DNA of 64,000 nt from Anaerolineae bacterium (GTDB lineage Bacteria > Chloroflexota > Anaerolineae > 4572-78 > J111). Below are positions 1 to 9,214 of the stretch, in pieces (the first letter of the stretch is position 1; every line of letters starts with the position of its first letter). The stretch is taken from contig JAJVIM010000026.1 in NCBI GenBank assembly GCA_022071955.1, positions 1-64,000 on the forward strand, read 5' to 3'. The notes under the pieces are model-generated. The model made no database searches, had not been told where the DNA came from, and was given only the letters and a program-made list of their open reading frames with translations. The position numbers were made by a program, and so were the translations under genes.

Positions 1-68
1 GAAAGAATTCGATTCTTCAGGCGAACGAATTAATCTTTACTGAAATCAATTTGAGAGTTACACTTTTG

Positions 69-213
69 CCCTCATCCCCCCGGCCCCCTTCTCCCTGAGG
101 GAGAAGGGGGAGAAAAACTTTTTTTGGTGCGGTTTTGAGCGGCTTTGCCGCTCAAAACCGCACCAAGTCAACCGCTCCCCCTCCCCAAATTGGGGAGGGG
201 GTTGGGGGGAGGG
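69..213. repeat. Three-hairpin intergenic repeat element, copy 1
   Basis: This 145-bp non-coding element has three hairpins in a row. Arms at 84-95 and 99-110 (CCCCCTTCTCCC, loop TGA) form the first. The central one is a perfect 20-bp stem, 124-143 with 147-166, loop TTT. The third pairs 177-188 with 190-201 (CCCCCTCCCCAA). The outer ends CCCTCATCCCCCC and GGGGGGAGGG are roughly complementary, as in a MITE. A second copy in the opposite orientation lies at 8952-9093. It fills most of the space left of the AraC gene. I see no gene in 1-260. Confidence 0.75.
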
Positions 214-260
214 GGCCAGAAAGCGCAATTTTCATTCTGACTTTAGTATTGTCAGTTGAG

Positions 261-1088
261 CTAATTCAATGAGAGCAGATATTGACCGGGGGTGATGCCG
301 TAGACCCGTTTAAACCGTTTGGTCATATGGCTTTGGTCAGAAAAGCCGGTTTGCTGGGCGGCCTCGGCGATGGCGCAGCCGCCGGCCAGCAGCCGTTTGG
401 CCTGCCGAATACGCACCTGGTTGAGATAGGCGTGCGGCGGCAGCCCGACGGTTTGGGTGAAAAGTCGCAGCAGATAGCAGGGATTCAGGTTTACCAGCCC
501 GGCCAACTGTTGCAGCGACACATCATCGCTGTAGTGAGATTCAATGTAATCCTGCACCCGGGCCACGTAATTCTGCGCCTGCTTCACCTCGCACAGGGGC
601 GGCGGGTCGTCGGCGTGGCGCAAAATCAGCTCGGCCATCAGCCACCAAAACAACGATTCGCGCTCGACGACCGGGTTGATTTGGGCCTCAAAGGTCATGT
701 GGATGTTGGTGAGCAAATAGGCCAGGGTGTTGTCAAAAATAACCGGGCCGGGGAAAAACGGCACATCGCGCGGGGCGCCGGCCAAATCCGAGGCAAGCTG
801 CTGCAACTTGCCGGCCGGCAGGTAGAACATGCGGTAAGTCCAGCCCTGCTCGCTGCCGGGCGCGCCGGTGTGCAGTTCGCCGGGGTTGATCACAATGATC
901 GTCCCGGCCGGCATATCGACCTGTTCACGGCGGTAGCTGGTGGTAATTGCGCCACGGTTGATAACACCGATGGCAAATCCCTCGTGGGCGTGGGGGGCAA
1001 AAGAGTGATGAACAAACGTAGCTCGCAGCAACTCAAGGTCGCTTAAATCAAGGTCACGCCAAAATTTTACTCTTTCCTGCGGCTTCAT
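261..1088 (-). CDS. AraC-family transcriptional regulator
   Basis: This 275-aa protein has the usual AraC layout. An N-terminal cupin-like sensor spans about residues 20-105 (HAHEGFAIGVINRG, then a PGELH segment). A C-terminal double helix-turn-helix spans about 177-272, with the second helix near GFSDQSHMTKRFKRVYGITP, the AraC signature. Such proteins bind a small ligand, often a sugar or other carbon source, and switch nearby genes. The start is the ATG at 1086-1088. It stands alone, divergent from the FHA gene, so its target cannot be named. It matches the family's usual length and shows no damage. Confidence 0.9.
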   Translation of the reverse strand: MKPQERVKFWRDLDLSDLELLRATFVHHSFAPHAHEGFAIGVINRGAITTSYRREQVDMPAGTIIVINPGELHTGAPGSEQGWTYRMFYLPAGKLQQLASDLAGAPRDVPFFPGPVIFDNTLAYLLTNIHMTFEAQINPVVERESLFWWLMAELILRHADDPPPLCEVKQAQNYVARVQDYIESHYSDDVSLQQLAGLVNLNPCYLLRLFTQTVGLPPHAYLNQVRIRQAKRLLAGGCAIAEAAQQTGFSDQSHMTKRFKRVYGITPGQYLLSLN

Positions 1089-1343
1089 CGCCCTTTTGCT
1101 CCAGATATTGGATTAATTACCTACTTCCATTTTAGCGTTTATTGAGCGCATTTTCAAGCGCTGTTTGGCGGAGACAAAGCCTCGAAATCGCGCAAGTTGC
1201 CCCCAAACTCTAACTTTTTTCTTCGATTTTTCATAGCATATACTAATCTATTTTGATCATACTAACATTAGAGTGAGTCGGTATTGAACTTTACCAATGA
1301 ACCGGGCAGACGTCCAAAGTTCGTAGTGAAAGTGTGAACAGCG

Positions 1344-1898
1344 ATGGTCAAATGTCCTTATTGCCACGCCAAACATGTGGCCAATACCATTTTCTGTGAC
1401 GAATGCGGCCAGTTTTTGATCGAAGGTAAGTCAACTTCCACCGAGAAGTTTGTCGGGGCAGACACTGACCCCAACCCCACCAAATGGCGTGATCCCAGCG
1501 ATACCTTCCGGGTAGTTACCGCCAGCGGTGAACCCGCGCCCCTTGCCGACGAAACGGTGTCCAACCCGATCATCTGCCTGCGCATTGGCCCCAAAAAGCG
1601 ACAATTCCAGTTTCAGCTCGACCGGCCCATCCATCTGGGGCGGTTGGACCCCAGCAAGGATATTTTCCCCGATATTGATCTCACCAAAGAAAACCGCAAA
1701 ACCAAAGTGGTGTCTCGTCGCCACGCCCGCCTGTTTGTGCAGGATAATTCGGTAATGGTTGAGGATTTGGACAGCCTGAACGGCACCTACCTCAACGGCG
1801 AACGCCTGCCGCCTTTCCTGTCGGTGGCGCTCAACGATGGCGATTGCCTCAAATTGGGCAGCCTGCGCGTTGAAATTGTCTCGCTGCGGATAAAATAA
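1344..1898 (+). CDS. Zinc-ribbon / FHA-domain protein
   Basis: This 184-aa cytoplasmic protein starts with a zinc ribbon (C4-x2-C7 and C18-x2-C21). A low-complexity linker leads to a forkhead-associated domain at about residues 95-183. The FHA core motifs are visible: LGR, SRRHARLF and LNGTYLNG. FHA domains bind phosphothreonine peptides, so the protein probably reads out Ser/Thr kinase signalling. No kinase or phosphatase is adjacent. The 255-bp gap upstream (1089-1343) is AT-rich around 1210-1270 and could hold its promoter, but I see no clear -35/-10 pair. Confidence 0.85.
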   Translation: MVKCPYCHAKHVANTIFCDECGQFLIEGKSTSTEKFVGADTDPNPTKWRDPSDTFRVVTASGEPAPLADETVSNPIICLRIGPKKRQFQFQLDRPIHLGRLDPSKDIFPDIDLTKENRKTKVVSRRHARLFVQDNSVMVEDLDSLNGTYLNGERLPPFLSVALNDGDCLKLGSLRVEIVSLRIK

Positions 1899-1905
1899 CG
1901 GCGCG

Positions 1906-1933
1906 TTGCCGGCTGGCCGGGTTGTGGTACAAT
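1906..1933 (+). promoter_or_regulatory. Candidate sigma-70 promoter of the amidohydrolase operon
   Basis: TTGCCG (1906-1911), a 16-bp spacer and an extended -10 TGG-TACAAT ending at 1933 precede the ATG at 1952. Transcription would begin near 1940, right at the AGGAGG ribosome-binding site (1940-1945), giving a very short leader. It is a sequence match only. Confidence 0.4.
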
Positions 1934-1951
1934 AGGCGCAGGAGGATTGTT

Positions 1952-2806
1952 ATGACCTTCGCTATTGTTGACAGCCACATTCATTTTTGGAACCCCAATC
2001 AATTGCAGTACGACTGGCTGGCCGCTATCCCCGCCATTAACCGACCCTTTTTGCCCACCGACCTGCTGTACCAGGCCGCCCGAAAGAACATCGAGAAAAT
2101 CGTCTTTGTCCAGTGCGACTGCATTGCTGACCAAAGCCTGCAAGAAGTGGGCTGGGTATCGGCGCTGGCCGGCGATGAACCGCGGATTCAGGGCTTGGTA
2201 GCTTTTGCCCCGCTGGAACAGGGCGATGCCGCCCGCAGCTATTTGCAGCAACTCGCGCGCTATCCGCTGGTTAAAGGCGTCCGGCGGCTGATCCAGTCCG
2301 AAGGGCCGGGCTTCTGCCTCCGGCCGGAGTTTGTGGCCGGCGTGCAGCTTTTGCCGGAATTCGGCTTTAGTTTTGATATTTGCGTGTTCCACCACCAGTT
2401 GGCCGATGTGCTGCGGCTGGTTGAACAATGCCCGCAGGTCTCGTTTGTGCTGGACCACAGCGGCAAACCGGCCATCAAAGACGGGCGGCTGGACCCCTGG
2501 CGCGAGCACATCAGCGCGCTGGCCGCGTTCCCCAACGTCTACTGCAAAATCTCCGGCCTGGTCACCGAGGCCGATGCCGCCCACTGGACCCCGGCCGATT
2601 TACAGCCCTACATCGATCACGTGCTGGCCGCTTTTGGCCCCCACCGGGTGATGTACGGCGGCGACTGGCCGGTGTCGCTGCTGGCCACCTCGTACCAAAA
2701 CTGGATCGACACGCTGGCCGCGGCCACCGCCGGCCTGTCGCCGGACCAAAAGCATGGCCTCTTTTACGCCAACGCCCAGTCGTTTTACCGGCTGCCCCGC
2801 CACTGA
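1952..2806 (+). CDS. Amidohydrolase family 2 (fuconolactonase-like)
   Basis: This is a 284-aa TIM-barrel metal-dependent hydrolase. The N-terminal HIHFWNP is the first metal-binding strand of the amidohydrolase-2 family. Further motifs are VFHHQL, VLDHSGKP and a C-terminal YGGDWP with the conserved Asp. The closest recognisable relatives hydrolyse sugar lactones such as L-fuconolactone or L-rhamnonolactone; the actual substrate is unknown. An upstream in-frame TTG at 1922 exists, but the AGGAGG at 1940-1945 fixes the start at the ATG at 1952. The stop codon overlaps the next gene's ATG (TGATG), so the two are translationally coupled. Confidence 0.85.
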   Translation: MTFAIVDSHIHFWNPNQLQYDWLAAIPAINRPFLPTDLLYQAARKNIEKIVFVQCDCIADQSLQEVGWVSALAGDEPRIQGLVAFAPLEQGDAARSYLQQLARYPLVKGVRRLIQSEGPGFCLRPEFVAGVQLLPEFGFSFDICVFHHQLADVLRLVEQCPQVSFVLDHSGKPAIKDGRLDPWREHISALAAFPNVYCKISGLVTEADAAHWTPADLQPYIDHVLAAFGPHRVMYGGDWPVSLLATSYQNWIDTLAAATAGLSPDQKHGLFYANAQSFYRLPRH

Positions 2807-4170
2807 TGTCGCCTCTGAGCAGCGGGCTGACCCTGCCCCAAAACGCGCCGCCGGCGTTTCACATTTTGCTCAAACCAACCGGGGCAATTTGCAACCTGGA
2901 TTGCAAATACTGCTTCTTTTTGTCCAAAGAGATGCTTTACCCCGGCAGCCGGTTCCGCATGGCCAACGACCTGCTGGACACCTACCTGCGCCAGTTGCTG
3001 GAAAGCCACCGCGCCCCGGAAGTGGCCGTTGCCTGGCAGGGCGGCGAACCGACGCTGATGGGACTGGACTTTTTCCGCCGCTCGGTTGAGCGCGCCCACA
3101 CCTTCAAACAGCCTGGCCAGCGCCTGCAATTCACCCTTCAAACTAACGGCACCCAACTTAATGACGACTGGTGCGCCTTTTTCAAGGAGCACAACTTTCT
3201 GGTCGGCCTCAGCATCGATGGCCCGCAGCCGATGCACGATGCCTACCGGGTGAACAAAGGCGGCGCGGGCACATTTGGGCAGGTGCTGGCCGGGCTGGAC
3301 TGCCTCAAAAAACACGGCGTCGATGTTAACATTTTGTGTACCGTACACGCCGCCAACCAGCACCACCCGCTGGACGCGTACCGTTTTTTTCGCGATGAGC
3401 TGGGCGCGGAATTTATCCAGTTTATCCCGATCATCGAACGGGCCACCGCGGAGTTACTGCCGCTGGCCAACGCCGGCTGGAGCGAACGGCCCGGCGGCGA
3501 GCGGCCACTCTACACCCTGGCCGGCCAACAGGTCACCGAACGTTCGGTGCAGCCCGAAGCGTTTGGCCGGTTTCTGATCGCCATTTTTGACGAGTGGGTG
3601 CGACGTGACGTGGGCCGGGTTTTTGTACAGCACTTCGACTCGGCGCTGGCCAACTGGCTGGGCGCGCCCGGGGCCGTTTGCATTTTCAACGAAACCTGCG
3701 GCCACGCGCTGGCGCTGGAACACAACGGCGATCTGTACAGTTGCGACCACTTTGTGGAGCCGGCCTACAAACTGGGCAACATCACCCAAACGCATCTGAT
3801 CGAGCTGATCACCTCGCCGGAGCAGCTCAAATTTGGGCGCGATAAACGCGACTCGCTGCCGCGCTACTGCCGCGAGTGCGAGGTGCGCTTTGCCTGCCAC
3901 GGCGAATGTCCCCGCAACCGGTTTATCGCCACCCCCGGCGGCGAACCGGGCTTAAATTATCTCTGCGCCGGCTACAAAGCCTTTTTTAATCATATTGACC
4001 GGCCCATGAAATTGATGGCCAACCTGCTGCGGCAGAATCGCCCCGCCGCCGAGGTGATGGCTCTGCTGGCCAAAGAGGACGCCGCCCGCTTCGCCGCTGC
4101 CGGCCGCAACGAGCCGTGCCCCTGCGGCAGCGGCAAAAAGTTCAAACAGTGTCACGGCCGCCGGGAATAG
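2806..4170 (+). CDS. Radical SAM anaerobic sulfatase-maturase-like enzyme with SEC-C tail
   Basis: This 454-aa protein carries the radical SAM CxxxCxxC motif (C29, C33, C36 in CNLDCKYC). C-terminal SPASM-type cysteines include CRECEVRFACHGEC. This is the layout of anaerobic sulfatase-maturating enzymes, which oxidise an active-site Cys or Ser of a partner to formylglycine. The end (about 432-454) is a SEC-C zinc motif, RNEPCPCGSGKKFKQC. The ATG at 2806 overlaps the amidohydrolase stop; the longer reading frame upstream runs inside that gene and is rejected. No sulfatase is encoded in the window, so the substrate protein must be elsewhere or different. Confidence 0.88.
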   Translation: MSPLSSGLTLPQNAPPAFHILLKPTGAICNLDCKYCFFLSKEMLYPGSRFRMANDLLDTYLRQLLESHRAPEVAVAWQGGEPTLMGLDFFRRSVERAHTFKQPGQRLQFTLQTNGTQLNDDWCAFFKEHNFLVGLSIDGPQPMHDAYRVNKGGAGTFGQVLAGLDCLKKHGVDVNILCTVHAANQHHPLDAYRFFRDELGAEFIQFIPIIERATAELLPLANAGWSERPGGERPLYTLAGQQVTERSVQPEAFGRFLIAIFDEWVRRDVGRVFVQHFDSALANWLGAPGAVCIFNETCGHALALEHNGDLYSCDHFVEPAYKLGNITQTHLIELITSPEQLKFGRDKRDSLPRYCRECEVRFACHGECPRNRFIATPGGEPGLNYLCAGYKAFFNHIDRPMKLMANLLRQNRPAAEVMALLAKEDAARFAAAGRNEPCPCGSGKKFKQCHGRRE

Positions 4171-4175
4171 CGAAT

Positions 4176-4270
4176 GGCGATTTTGGATTTTGGATTTTGG
4201 ATTTACAAATGACGAATGGCGACTCTGCGCCACCCGCCACTCGCAACACGAATTACGCAACACGTTAAGG
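4176..4270. repeat. Short tandem repeat in intergenic spacer
   Basis: The spacer between the maturase and the ligase contains about three repeats of the unit GATTTTG near 4180-4206. Both sides carry the word cgaatggcga. No gene or clear promoter is visible. It looks like simple-sequence spacer DNA. Confidence 0.5.
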
Positions 4271-4282
4271 TGATGCCGCTGT

Positions 4283-7200
4283 ATGCCGCACCGTTCACCA
4301 GGCTGGAAACTCATTTTTATCGCCGCGTTTATTTTAACGGCAACCGCCGCCGGGCTGCTGCTTTGGCCCGCCGGCCGGCCGTCACCCGCCCCGGCCAACT
4401 CCCTCGCCGCCGATAAAACCTGCGGCGTCACCATCGATCTGACCCAATACGACGACGCGGCGCTGGCCGCCACGCTGGCCCAACTGCGGGCCGGGGGGCT
4501 GCTCTGGCTGCGACAGCCGGTGCTTTGGTCGCAAATTGAGCCGGAACCGGGCCAATTTGACTGGGCCAAACTCGACCACGTGCTGGCCGCGGTTTCCGCC
4601 GGCAACAGCCAGCCAGACGCCGCCGGCTTCAAACTCATCGCCGTGCTGCATACCTCGCCGCGCTGGGCCAGACGCCCCGGCGATTCACTGACCGGCCCGC
4701 CCCGCGAGCCGGGCCGTTTTGGCGATTTTGCCCGCGCGTTTGCCCAACGCTACGGCCAGCAAATCGATCACTACCAAATCTGGCACGAACCGAACCTCAG
4801 CGCCGGCTGGGGGCAGGGCTACATCGACCCCATTGCCTACACCCAACTGCTGGCGGAGGCGGCGCTGGCCATCCGCAGCACCGACCCGCAGGCCATCATC
4901 ATCAGCGCGGCGCTGGCCCCCACATTGGAAAACGGTCCACTCAACCTCAACGAACTCGATTTTCTCGACCAGCTTTACCGGCTCCACGCCGACCAGTGGT
5001 TTGAGGTAGTGGCCGGGCAGCCCTTCGGTTTTGATCTTGACCCCGCCGCCCCGCCGAGCGCGGGCGCGCTCAATTTCCGGCGGCTGGAGCTGCTGCGGCA
5101 GGTGATGCTGGCCCACGGCGACAGCGACACGCCGGTATGGGCCACAGCGTTTGGCTGGGATGCGCTACCATCCGATTGGCCCGGCCGGCCATCGCCGTGG
5201 CGCACCAAACCGGACCACCCCACCGACCCCGCCGTGCAGGGGCAGCGCACCACCGCCGGGCTGGCCCTGGCCCGGCAAAACTGGCCCTGGCTGGGGCCGG
5301 CGCTGGCCGTTCGCTGGGATAGCGCCGGCCTTTCCGCGGACGACCCGGCCCGCGGTTTTGCCCTGTCCGAAACCCCGCTGCTGGCCGCGTTTTGCCCGCC
5401 CGCCGCCGGCCCGCCTCTCGCTACGGCCGGGCGCTACCCGGCCACCCATCCCAGCGGCGTTTTCAGCCCCGGCTGGCGCACCGCCCAAACCCTGGCCGAT
5501 ATTCCCCGCCAGCCGCCCCAAACGCTGACCATCAATTTTGACGGCCGCCGGCTCGATCTGGCTGTCAATCGCGGCGATTATCGCGGCTTTCTGCGGGTCA
5601 CTATCGATGGCCGGCCGGCCAACGCCCTGCCCCGCGACACGCTGGGGCGCAGCTACGTGGTACTGTACGATCCGCAAAACCAACTGGCCACGGTCACGCT
5701 GGCCCAAAACCTGCCCGCCGGCCCGCATCAAGCCATCATTGAAGCCGAAGGTGGCTGGGGCCAATGGGCCATCGCCGGCTGGACGGTGACCAACGCCGAC
5801 CCGGCGACTTCCGGGCCGGAGTTGCTGCTGGCCGCGGCGCTGGCGGTAGTCAGCGGAGCAGGGCTGGCGTGGCAGTTTTTCCCGGCGCTGGCCGGCTTGC
5901 GGCGCTGGCCCGGCTGGCAACGGCTGGCGGCGGTTCCCGACCCGGCGCAGGTGGCGATTATTTTTGGGCTGGCGCTGGCTTTTTATCTGGCCCCGGCCGG
6001 CCTGTCGCTGATGTTGCTGGCCCCGCTGGCGCTGGCCATTATCGCCCGGCCGGATATTGGGCTGGCGCTGATCGCCTTCAGCCTGTCGTTTTTTCAGGCC
6101 CCCAAACAACTGCCGGTGGGTACCTACTGGCTCACCGAAAGCACGCTGCTGCTGGCCGCCATCGGCTTTGCCCTGCGCGAAATCCGGCCCGGGGTGATGG
6201 CCCGGATTCGCCTGCGGTGGGCCGGGCTGGACGGCGCGGCGCTGGCGCTGCTGGCGCTGGGGCTGGTCACCACATTGGCCGCGCCCAATTTTGGGGTCAG
6301 CATGTTGGAGTGGCGGCGGCTGGTGCTTGGTTCGGTGGGGTATTATTTTCTGGTTCGACTGGGCCGCGATGTCGGGCCGCCGCCGCAATCCGCCGGGCCG
6401 ACGCCCCGTTGGGTGTGGCGGCTGCTCGATGCGCTGGTGGCCGGGGCGGTGCTGCATGCGGCCATCGTTTTGGGGCTGTACGTTGGGGGCCATCAGGCAG
6501 TTGCCGCCGAAGGCGCGCGCCGGGCGCTGAGTCCGGTGTACGCTTCGCCTAACAATCTGGCCCTGTTTCTGGACCGGGTTTGGCCGCTGCTGGCCGTGAT
6601 CGCCCTGCTGCCGGCTGCGGAGACCGGACGTCTGCGGCGCTGGCTGTACGGCATCGGGCTGGTTTTGGTCAGCGCGGCGCTGTTTTTAACCTATTCCAAA
6701 GGGGCGCTACTGCTCGGGCTGCCGGCCGGAGTGGCGGCGATGGCCCTTTTTTATCTGTGGCGACAGCCGCAGCCTCGCCGCCGGGTAGCGGGATTGGCCG
6801 TGGCCGGGCTGGCGCTGGCCGCCGCGGCGCTCATCCCGCTGAGCCAAACCGCCCGGCTGCGGGCTGCGTTTGATGTTTCGCCGGGCAGCACCGGCTATTT
6901 CCGGTTGAAACTGTGGCAATCGTCGCTGGCCATGCTACGCGATCACTGGCCGTTGGGGGTGGGGCTGGATAATTTTCTGTACCAGTACCGCACCCGCTAC
7001 ATATTGCCATCGGCCTGGCAGGAGCCAAATTTGAGCCATCCCCACAATGTTGTGCTGGATTTTGCCACCCGGCTGGGCGTGGGCGGCGCGGCGATTTTTT
7101 TGTGGCTGCAAAGCGCGTTTTGGTTGAGCGCGTGGCGGCTGTATCGCCGCCGGCCGGCTCCGTTTGTGCTGGGGTTGATGGGCAGCATGGCCGTGTTTTT

Positions 7201-7300
7201 GAGCCACGGTCTCATCGACAACAGCTATTTTCTGGTTGATCTGGCCTTTGTCTTCTTTTTGACGGCGGGGCTGGTGCAGGCATCGCTGGAGCAGTTATGA
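4283..7300 (+). CDS. Glycosidase-like domain fused to O-antigen ligase/polymerase membrane protein
   Basis: This 1005-aa membrane protein begins with a signal-anchor (residues about 8-28). A large extracytoplasmic domain at about 40-380 resembles (beta/alpha)8 glycosidases of the GH39/42 type, with WHEPNL as the probable acid/base Glu. A small beta domain follows. From about residue 510 there are ten or more membrane segments ending in a Wzy/WaaL-type ligase region ([26 protein letters not shown]). O-antigen ligases join sugar chains at the outer face of the membrane. A fused glycosidase-like head would act on the same polymer. Whether its catalytic residues are complete I cannot say. It converges with, and overlaps by 6 bp, the next gene. 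Confidence 0.75.
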   Translation: MPHRSPGWKLIFIAAFILTATAAGLLLWPAGRPSPAPANSLAADKTCGVTIDLTQYDDAALAATLAQLRAGGLLWLRQPVLWSQIEPEPGQFDWAKLDHVLAAVSAGNSQPDAAGFKLIAVLHTSPRWARRPGDSLTGPPREPGRFGDFARAFAQRYGQQIDHYQIWHEPNLSAGWGQGYIDPIAYTQLLAEAALAIRSTDPQAIIISAALAPTLENGPLNLNELDFLDQLYRLHADQWFEVVAGQPFGFDLDPAAPPSAGALNFRRLELLRQVMLAHGDSDTPVWATAFGWDALPSDWPGRPSPWRTKPDHPTDPAVQGQRTTAGLALARQNWPWLGPALAVRWDSAGLSADDPARGFALSETPLLAAFCPPAAGPPLATAGRYPATHPSGVFSPGWRTAQTLADIPRQPPQTLTINFDGRRLDLAVNRGDYRGFLRVTIDGRPANALPRDTLGRSYVVLYDPQNQLATVTLAQNLPAGPHQAIIEAEGGWGQWAIAGWTVTNADPATSGPELLLAAALAVVSGAGLAWQFFPALAGLRRWPGWQRLAAVPDPAQVAIIFGLALAFYLAPAGLSLMLLAPLALAIIARPDIGLALIAFSLSFFQAPKQLPVGTYWLTESTLLLAAIGFALREIRPGVMARIRLRWAGLDGAALALLALGLVTTLAAPNFGVSMLEWRRLVLGSVGYYFLVRLGRDVGPPPQSAGPTPRWVWRLLDALVAGAVLHAAIVLGLYVGGHQAVAAEGARRALSPVYASPNNLALFLDRVWPLLAVIALLPAAETGRLRRWLYGIGLVLVSAALFLTYSKGALLLGLPAGVAAMALFYLWRQPQPRRRVAGLAVAGLALAAAALIPLSQTARLRAAFDVSPGSTGYFRLKLWQSSLAMLRDHWPLGVGLDNFLYQYRTRYILPSAWQEPNLSHPHNVVLDFATRLGVGGAAIFLWLQSAFWLSAWRLYRRRPAPFVLGLMGSMAVFLSHGLIDNSYFLVDLAFVFFLTAGLVQASLEQL

Positions 7301-8818
7301 GCCGCACAGCGCGGCCCGCAGCTCGGCTTTTTGCACTTTGCCCAGCGCGTTGCGCGGCAGCGACTCGACAAAAATAACCGTTTTTGGTGTTTTGTAGCCG
7401 GCCAGCCTGTCGCGGCAGTAGCGGATAATCTCGCCGGCGGCGGGCGCGCCGCCCGGTTTGAGCACAATTACCGCGGTCACCCGCTCGCCCCACTCGCTGT
7501 CCGGGCAACCGATGACCGCGCTGGCGGCCACGGCCGGATGTTCGGCCAGCACCAGCTCCACCTCCGGCGGATAAATATTCAGCCCGCCGCTGATGATCAA
7601 ATCCTTGCTGCGACCCTTCAGCGTAAAATAGCCATCCGCCGAGCGCAGCCCCAAATCGCCGGTGCGCAACCAGCCAGCGGCGGTAAAGGCGGCGGCGGTT
7701 TTGTCCGGCTGTCGCCAGTAGCCTTTGAACACATGCGGCCCGCGAATCTGCACCTCGCCCACCTGCCCGTCCGGTAACTCAGTTTCGGTCTCGGGATCCA
7801 CCACCCGCGCCTCAACGCCCGGCAGCGGCAATCCCACCGACCCCACCCGTCGTTCGCCGTGCAGCGGGTTCGACAGGTTCATGCCGGTTTCGGTCATCCC
7901 GTACCGTTCCAGCAGGGTGTGGCCAAATAGTTCCCGGAATTTAAAGAAGATGTCGTCCGGCAGCCGGTCCGAGCCGGAAGTGAGCAGCCGCATGTGGCTC
8001 AAATCAAACTCCGCCGCGCCGGGAAACTGCACCAGCCGGGTGTGGATGGTTGGCACCCCCATAAACACGGTGCAGCGGCGATTGACCAGCGCCGCCAGCG
8101 TGGCGCCGGCCTCAAAGCCGGGCAGCAGCAGGGCCGTGGCCGCGGCGTGCAGCGCGCCGTGCAGGGCCACTACCAACCCGTGCACGTGAAAAATGGGCAG
8201 CACGTGCAGCAAAATATCGTCCGGCTGCCAGCCCCAGGCCGCGTGCAAAGCATCCAGGTTGGCGGTGAGGTTGCCGTGGGTGATTTCCGCGCCTTTGGGC
8301 CGGCCGGTGGTGCCGCTGGTGTAAATCATCAGCGCGGTGCGGTCGGGGTCGCCGGGCAGCGGGGGCGGGGCCGCGGCAGGGGCCGCCGAATTCGTCAGCG
8401 CCGCAAATTCGGGCGGCGCAGCCGAGTCAACTAAAACCGTTTGGGCCAACTCCGGCAGATCGGCCGGGTTGAGCCGCGCCGCCGCGCCTGCTTCGCAGAA
8501 AAAGAGTTTGGCCGCGGAGTCGCTCAAAAAATAGGTCAGTTCGCCGGGGGGATAGGCCGGATTGAGCGGCAAACTGACAGCCCCGAGGCGCATGGTGGCC
8601 AGGTGCAGCAAAATAAAGGGCAGTCCTTTGGCCAGTTGCAAGGCCACCCGATCGCCAGGTTCAACGCCAAGGAGCTGCAAATAGGCCATTGTTTGCTGCA
8701 CAGCGGCCTCCAGTTGGCCGTAACTGAGAGGCCGGGATTGGCCCGGTTCGATGAACTCAAGGGCAATTTTATCGGCGTGAGAGTGGCAGGTGTGATACAG
8801 CCGGGTTAAAAAAAGCAT
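7295..8818 (-). CDS. Acyl-CoA synthetase, malonyl-CoA synthetase (MatB)-like
   Basis: This 507-aa adenylate-forming enzyme has the ATP-binding loop [15 protein letters not shown], the [13 protein letters not shown] motif, the hinge TGDLG and a C-terminal [11 protein letters not shown]. The wording of these motifs is close to MatB, which makes malonyl- or methylmalonyl-CoA from the free acid, CoA and ATP. The start at 8818 gives the normal family length. The upstream extension to 9064 runs through the repeat element and is rejected. Its 3' end overlaps the ligase by 6 bp on the opposite strand. Function as an acyl-CoA synthetase is secure; the acid is inferred. Confidence 0.85.
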   Translation of the reverse strand: MLFLTRLYHTCHSHADKIALEFIEPGQSRPLSYGQLEAAVQQTMAYLQLLGVEPGDRVALQLAKGLPFILLHLATMRLGAVSLPLNPAYPPGELTYFLSDSAAKLFFCEAGAAARLNPADLPELAQTVLVDSAAPPEFAALTNSAAPAAAPPPLPGDPDRTALMIYTSGTTGRPKGAEITHGNLTANLDALHAAWGWQPDDILLHVLPIFHVHGLVVALHGALHAAATALLLPGFEAGATLAALVNRRCTVFMGVPTIHTRLVQFPGAAEFDLSHMRLLTSGSDRLPDDIFFKFRELFGHTLLERYGMTETGMNLSNPLHGERRVGSVGLPLPGVEARVVDPETETELPDGQVGEVQIRGPHVFKGYWRQPDKTAAAFTAAGWLRTGDLGLRSADGYFTLKGRSKDLIISGGLNIYPPEVELVLAEHPAVAASAVIGCPDSEWGERVTAVIVLKPGGAPAAGEIIRYCRDRLAGYKTPKTVIFVESLPRNALGKVQKAELRAALCGS

Positions 8819-8951
8819 AATCGCGCTCCGCAGGTGGATTGGGCTTGTTGTTCGCAGGGAAACAATACATTTCAAATACACAACAGGCAACTCACACCAC
8901 ATCCTGCCGTGTGCATAAAGACGCAAACTGGTATTAAAATCGATATTTTCA

Positions 8952-9093
8952 CCCCCTCCCCTGCCCCTCCCCCAAAATGGGGGAGGGGTAAATATTACGT
9001 GGTCAGGTTTGGGCGGCTGTGCCGCCCAAACCTGACCACAAAAGACAAATCCCCCTTCTCCCACAGGGAGAAGGGGGGCAGGGGGGATGAGGG
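8952..9093. repeat. Three-hairpin intergenic repeat element, copy 2 (inverted)
   Basis: Same architecture as 69-213, read on the other strand. Hairpin arms are 8964-8973 with 8979-8988 (CCCCTCCCCC), a perfect 19-bp central stem 8999-9017 with 9021-9039 (loop TGT), and 9051-9062 with 9066-9077 (CCCCCTTCTCCC). The central stem differs in sequence from copy 1 yet is again perfect, so differences are compensated on both arms. It occupies most of the gap between the divergent acyl-CoA synthetase and histidine kinase genes. Confidence 0.75.
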
Positions 9094-9176
9094 AAAACTC
9101 ATCACCTGATTGTGAATTAAACTGGAGGCAACTTTAACCCTGCTGGAAAGAAAACAATAGCGCGCTTGGCGCGGTG

Positions 9177-9185
9177 TGCTATAAT
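9177..9185 (+). promoter_or_regulatory. Candidate extended -10 promoter for the histidine kinase
   Basis: TGC-TATAAT is a perfect extended -10. No good -35 is visible upstream at the right distance. It would start transcription near 9192, about 23 nt before the ATG at 9215, and so marks the longer TTG start at 9185 as unlikely. Confidence 0.5.
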
Positions 9186-9214
9186 TGCAGCCTACCAATT
9201 TAAACAGATCCGGG

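Noticed and set aside
2428-2805. N-terminal extension of the radical SAM protein
   Set aside because: It overlaps the amidohydrolase gene in another frame, and the ATG at 2806 gives the normal length.
5165-6493. 442-codon minus-strand frame inside the O-antigen ligase gene
   Set aside because: Arg/Gln/Gly-rich shadow of a GC-rich membrane-protein gene; no domain or ribosome-binding site.
8819-9064. N-terminal extension of the acyl-CoA synthetase
   Set aside because: It would translate the three-hairpin repeat; the family begins at the Met at 8818.
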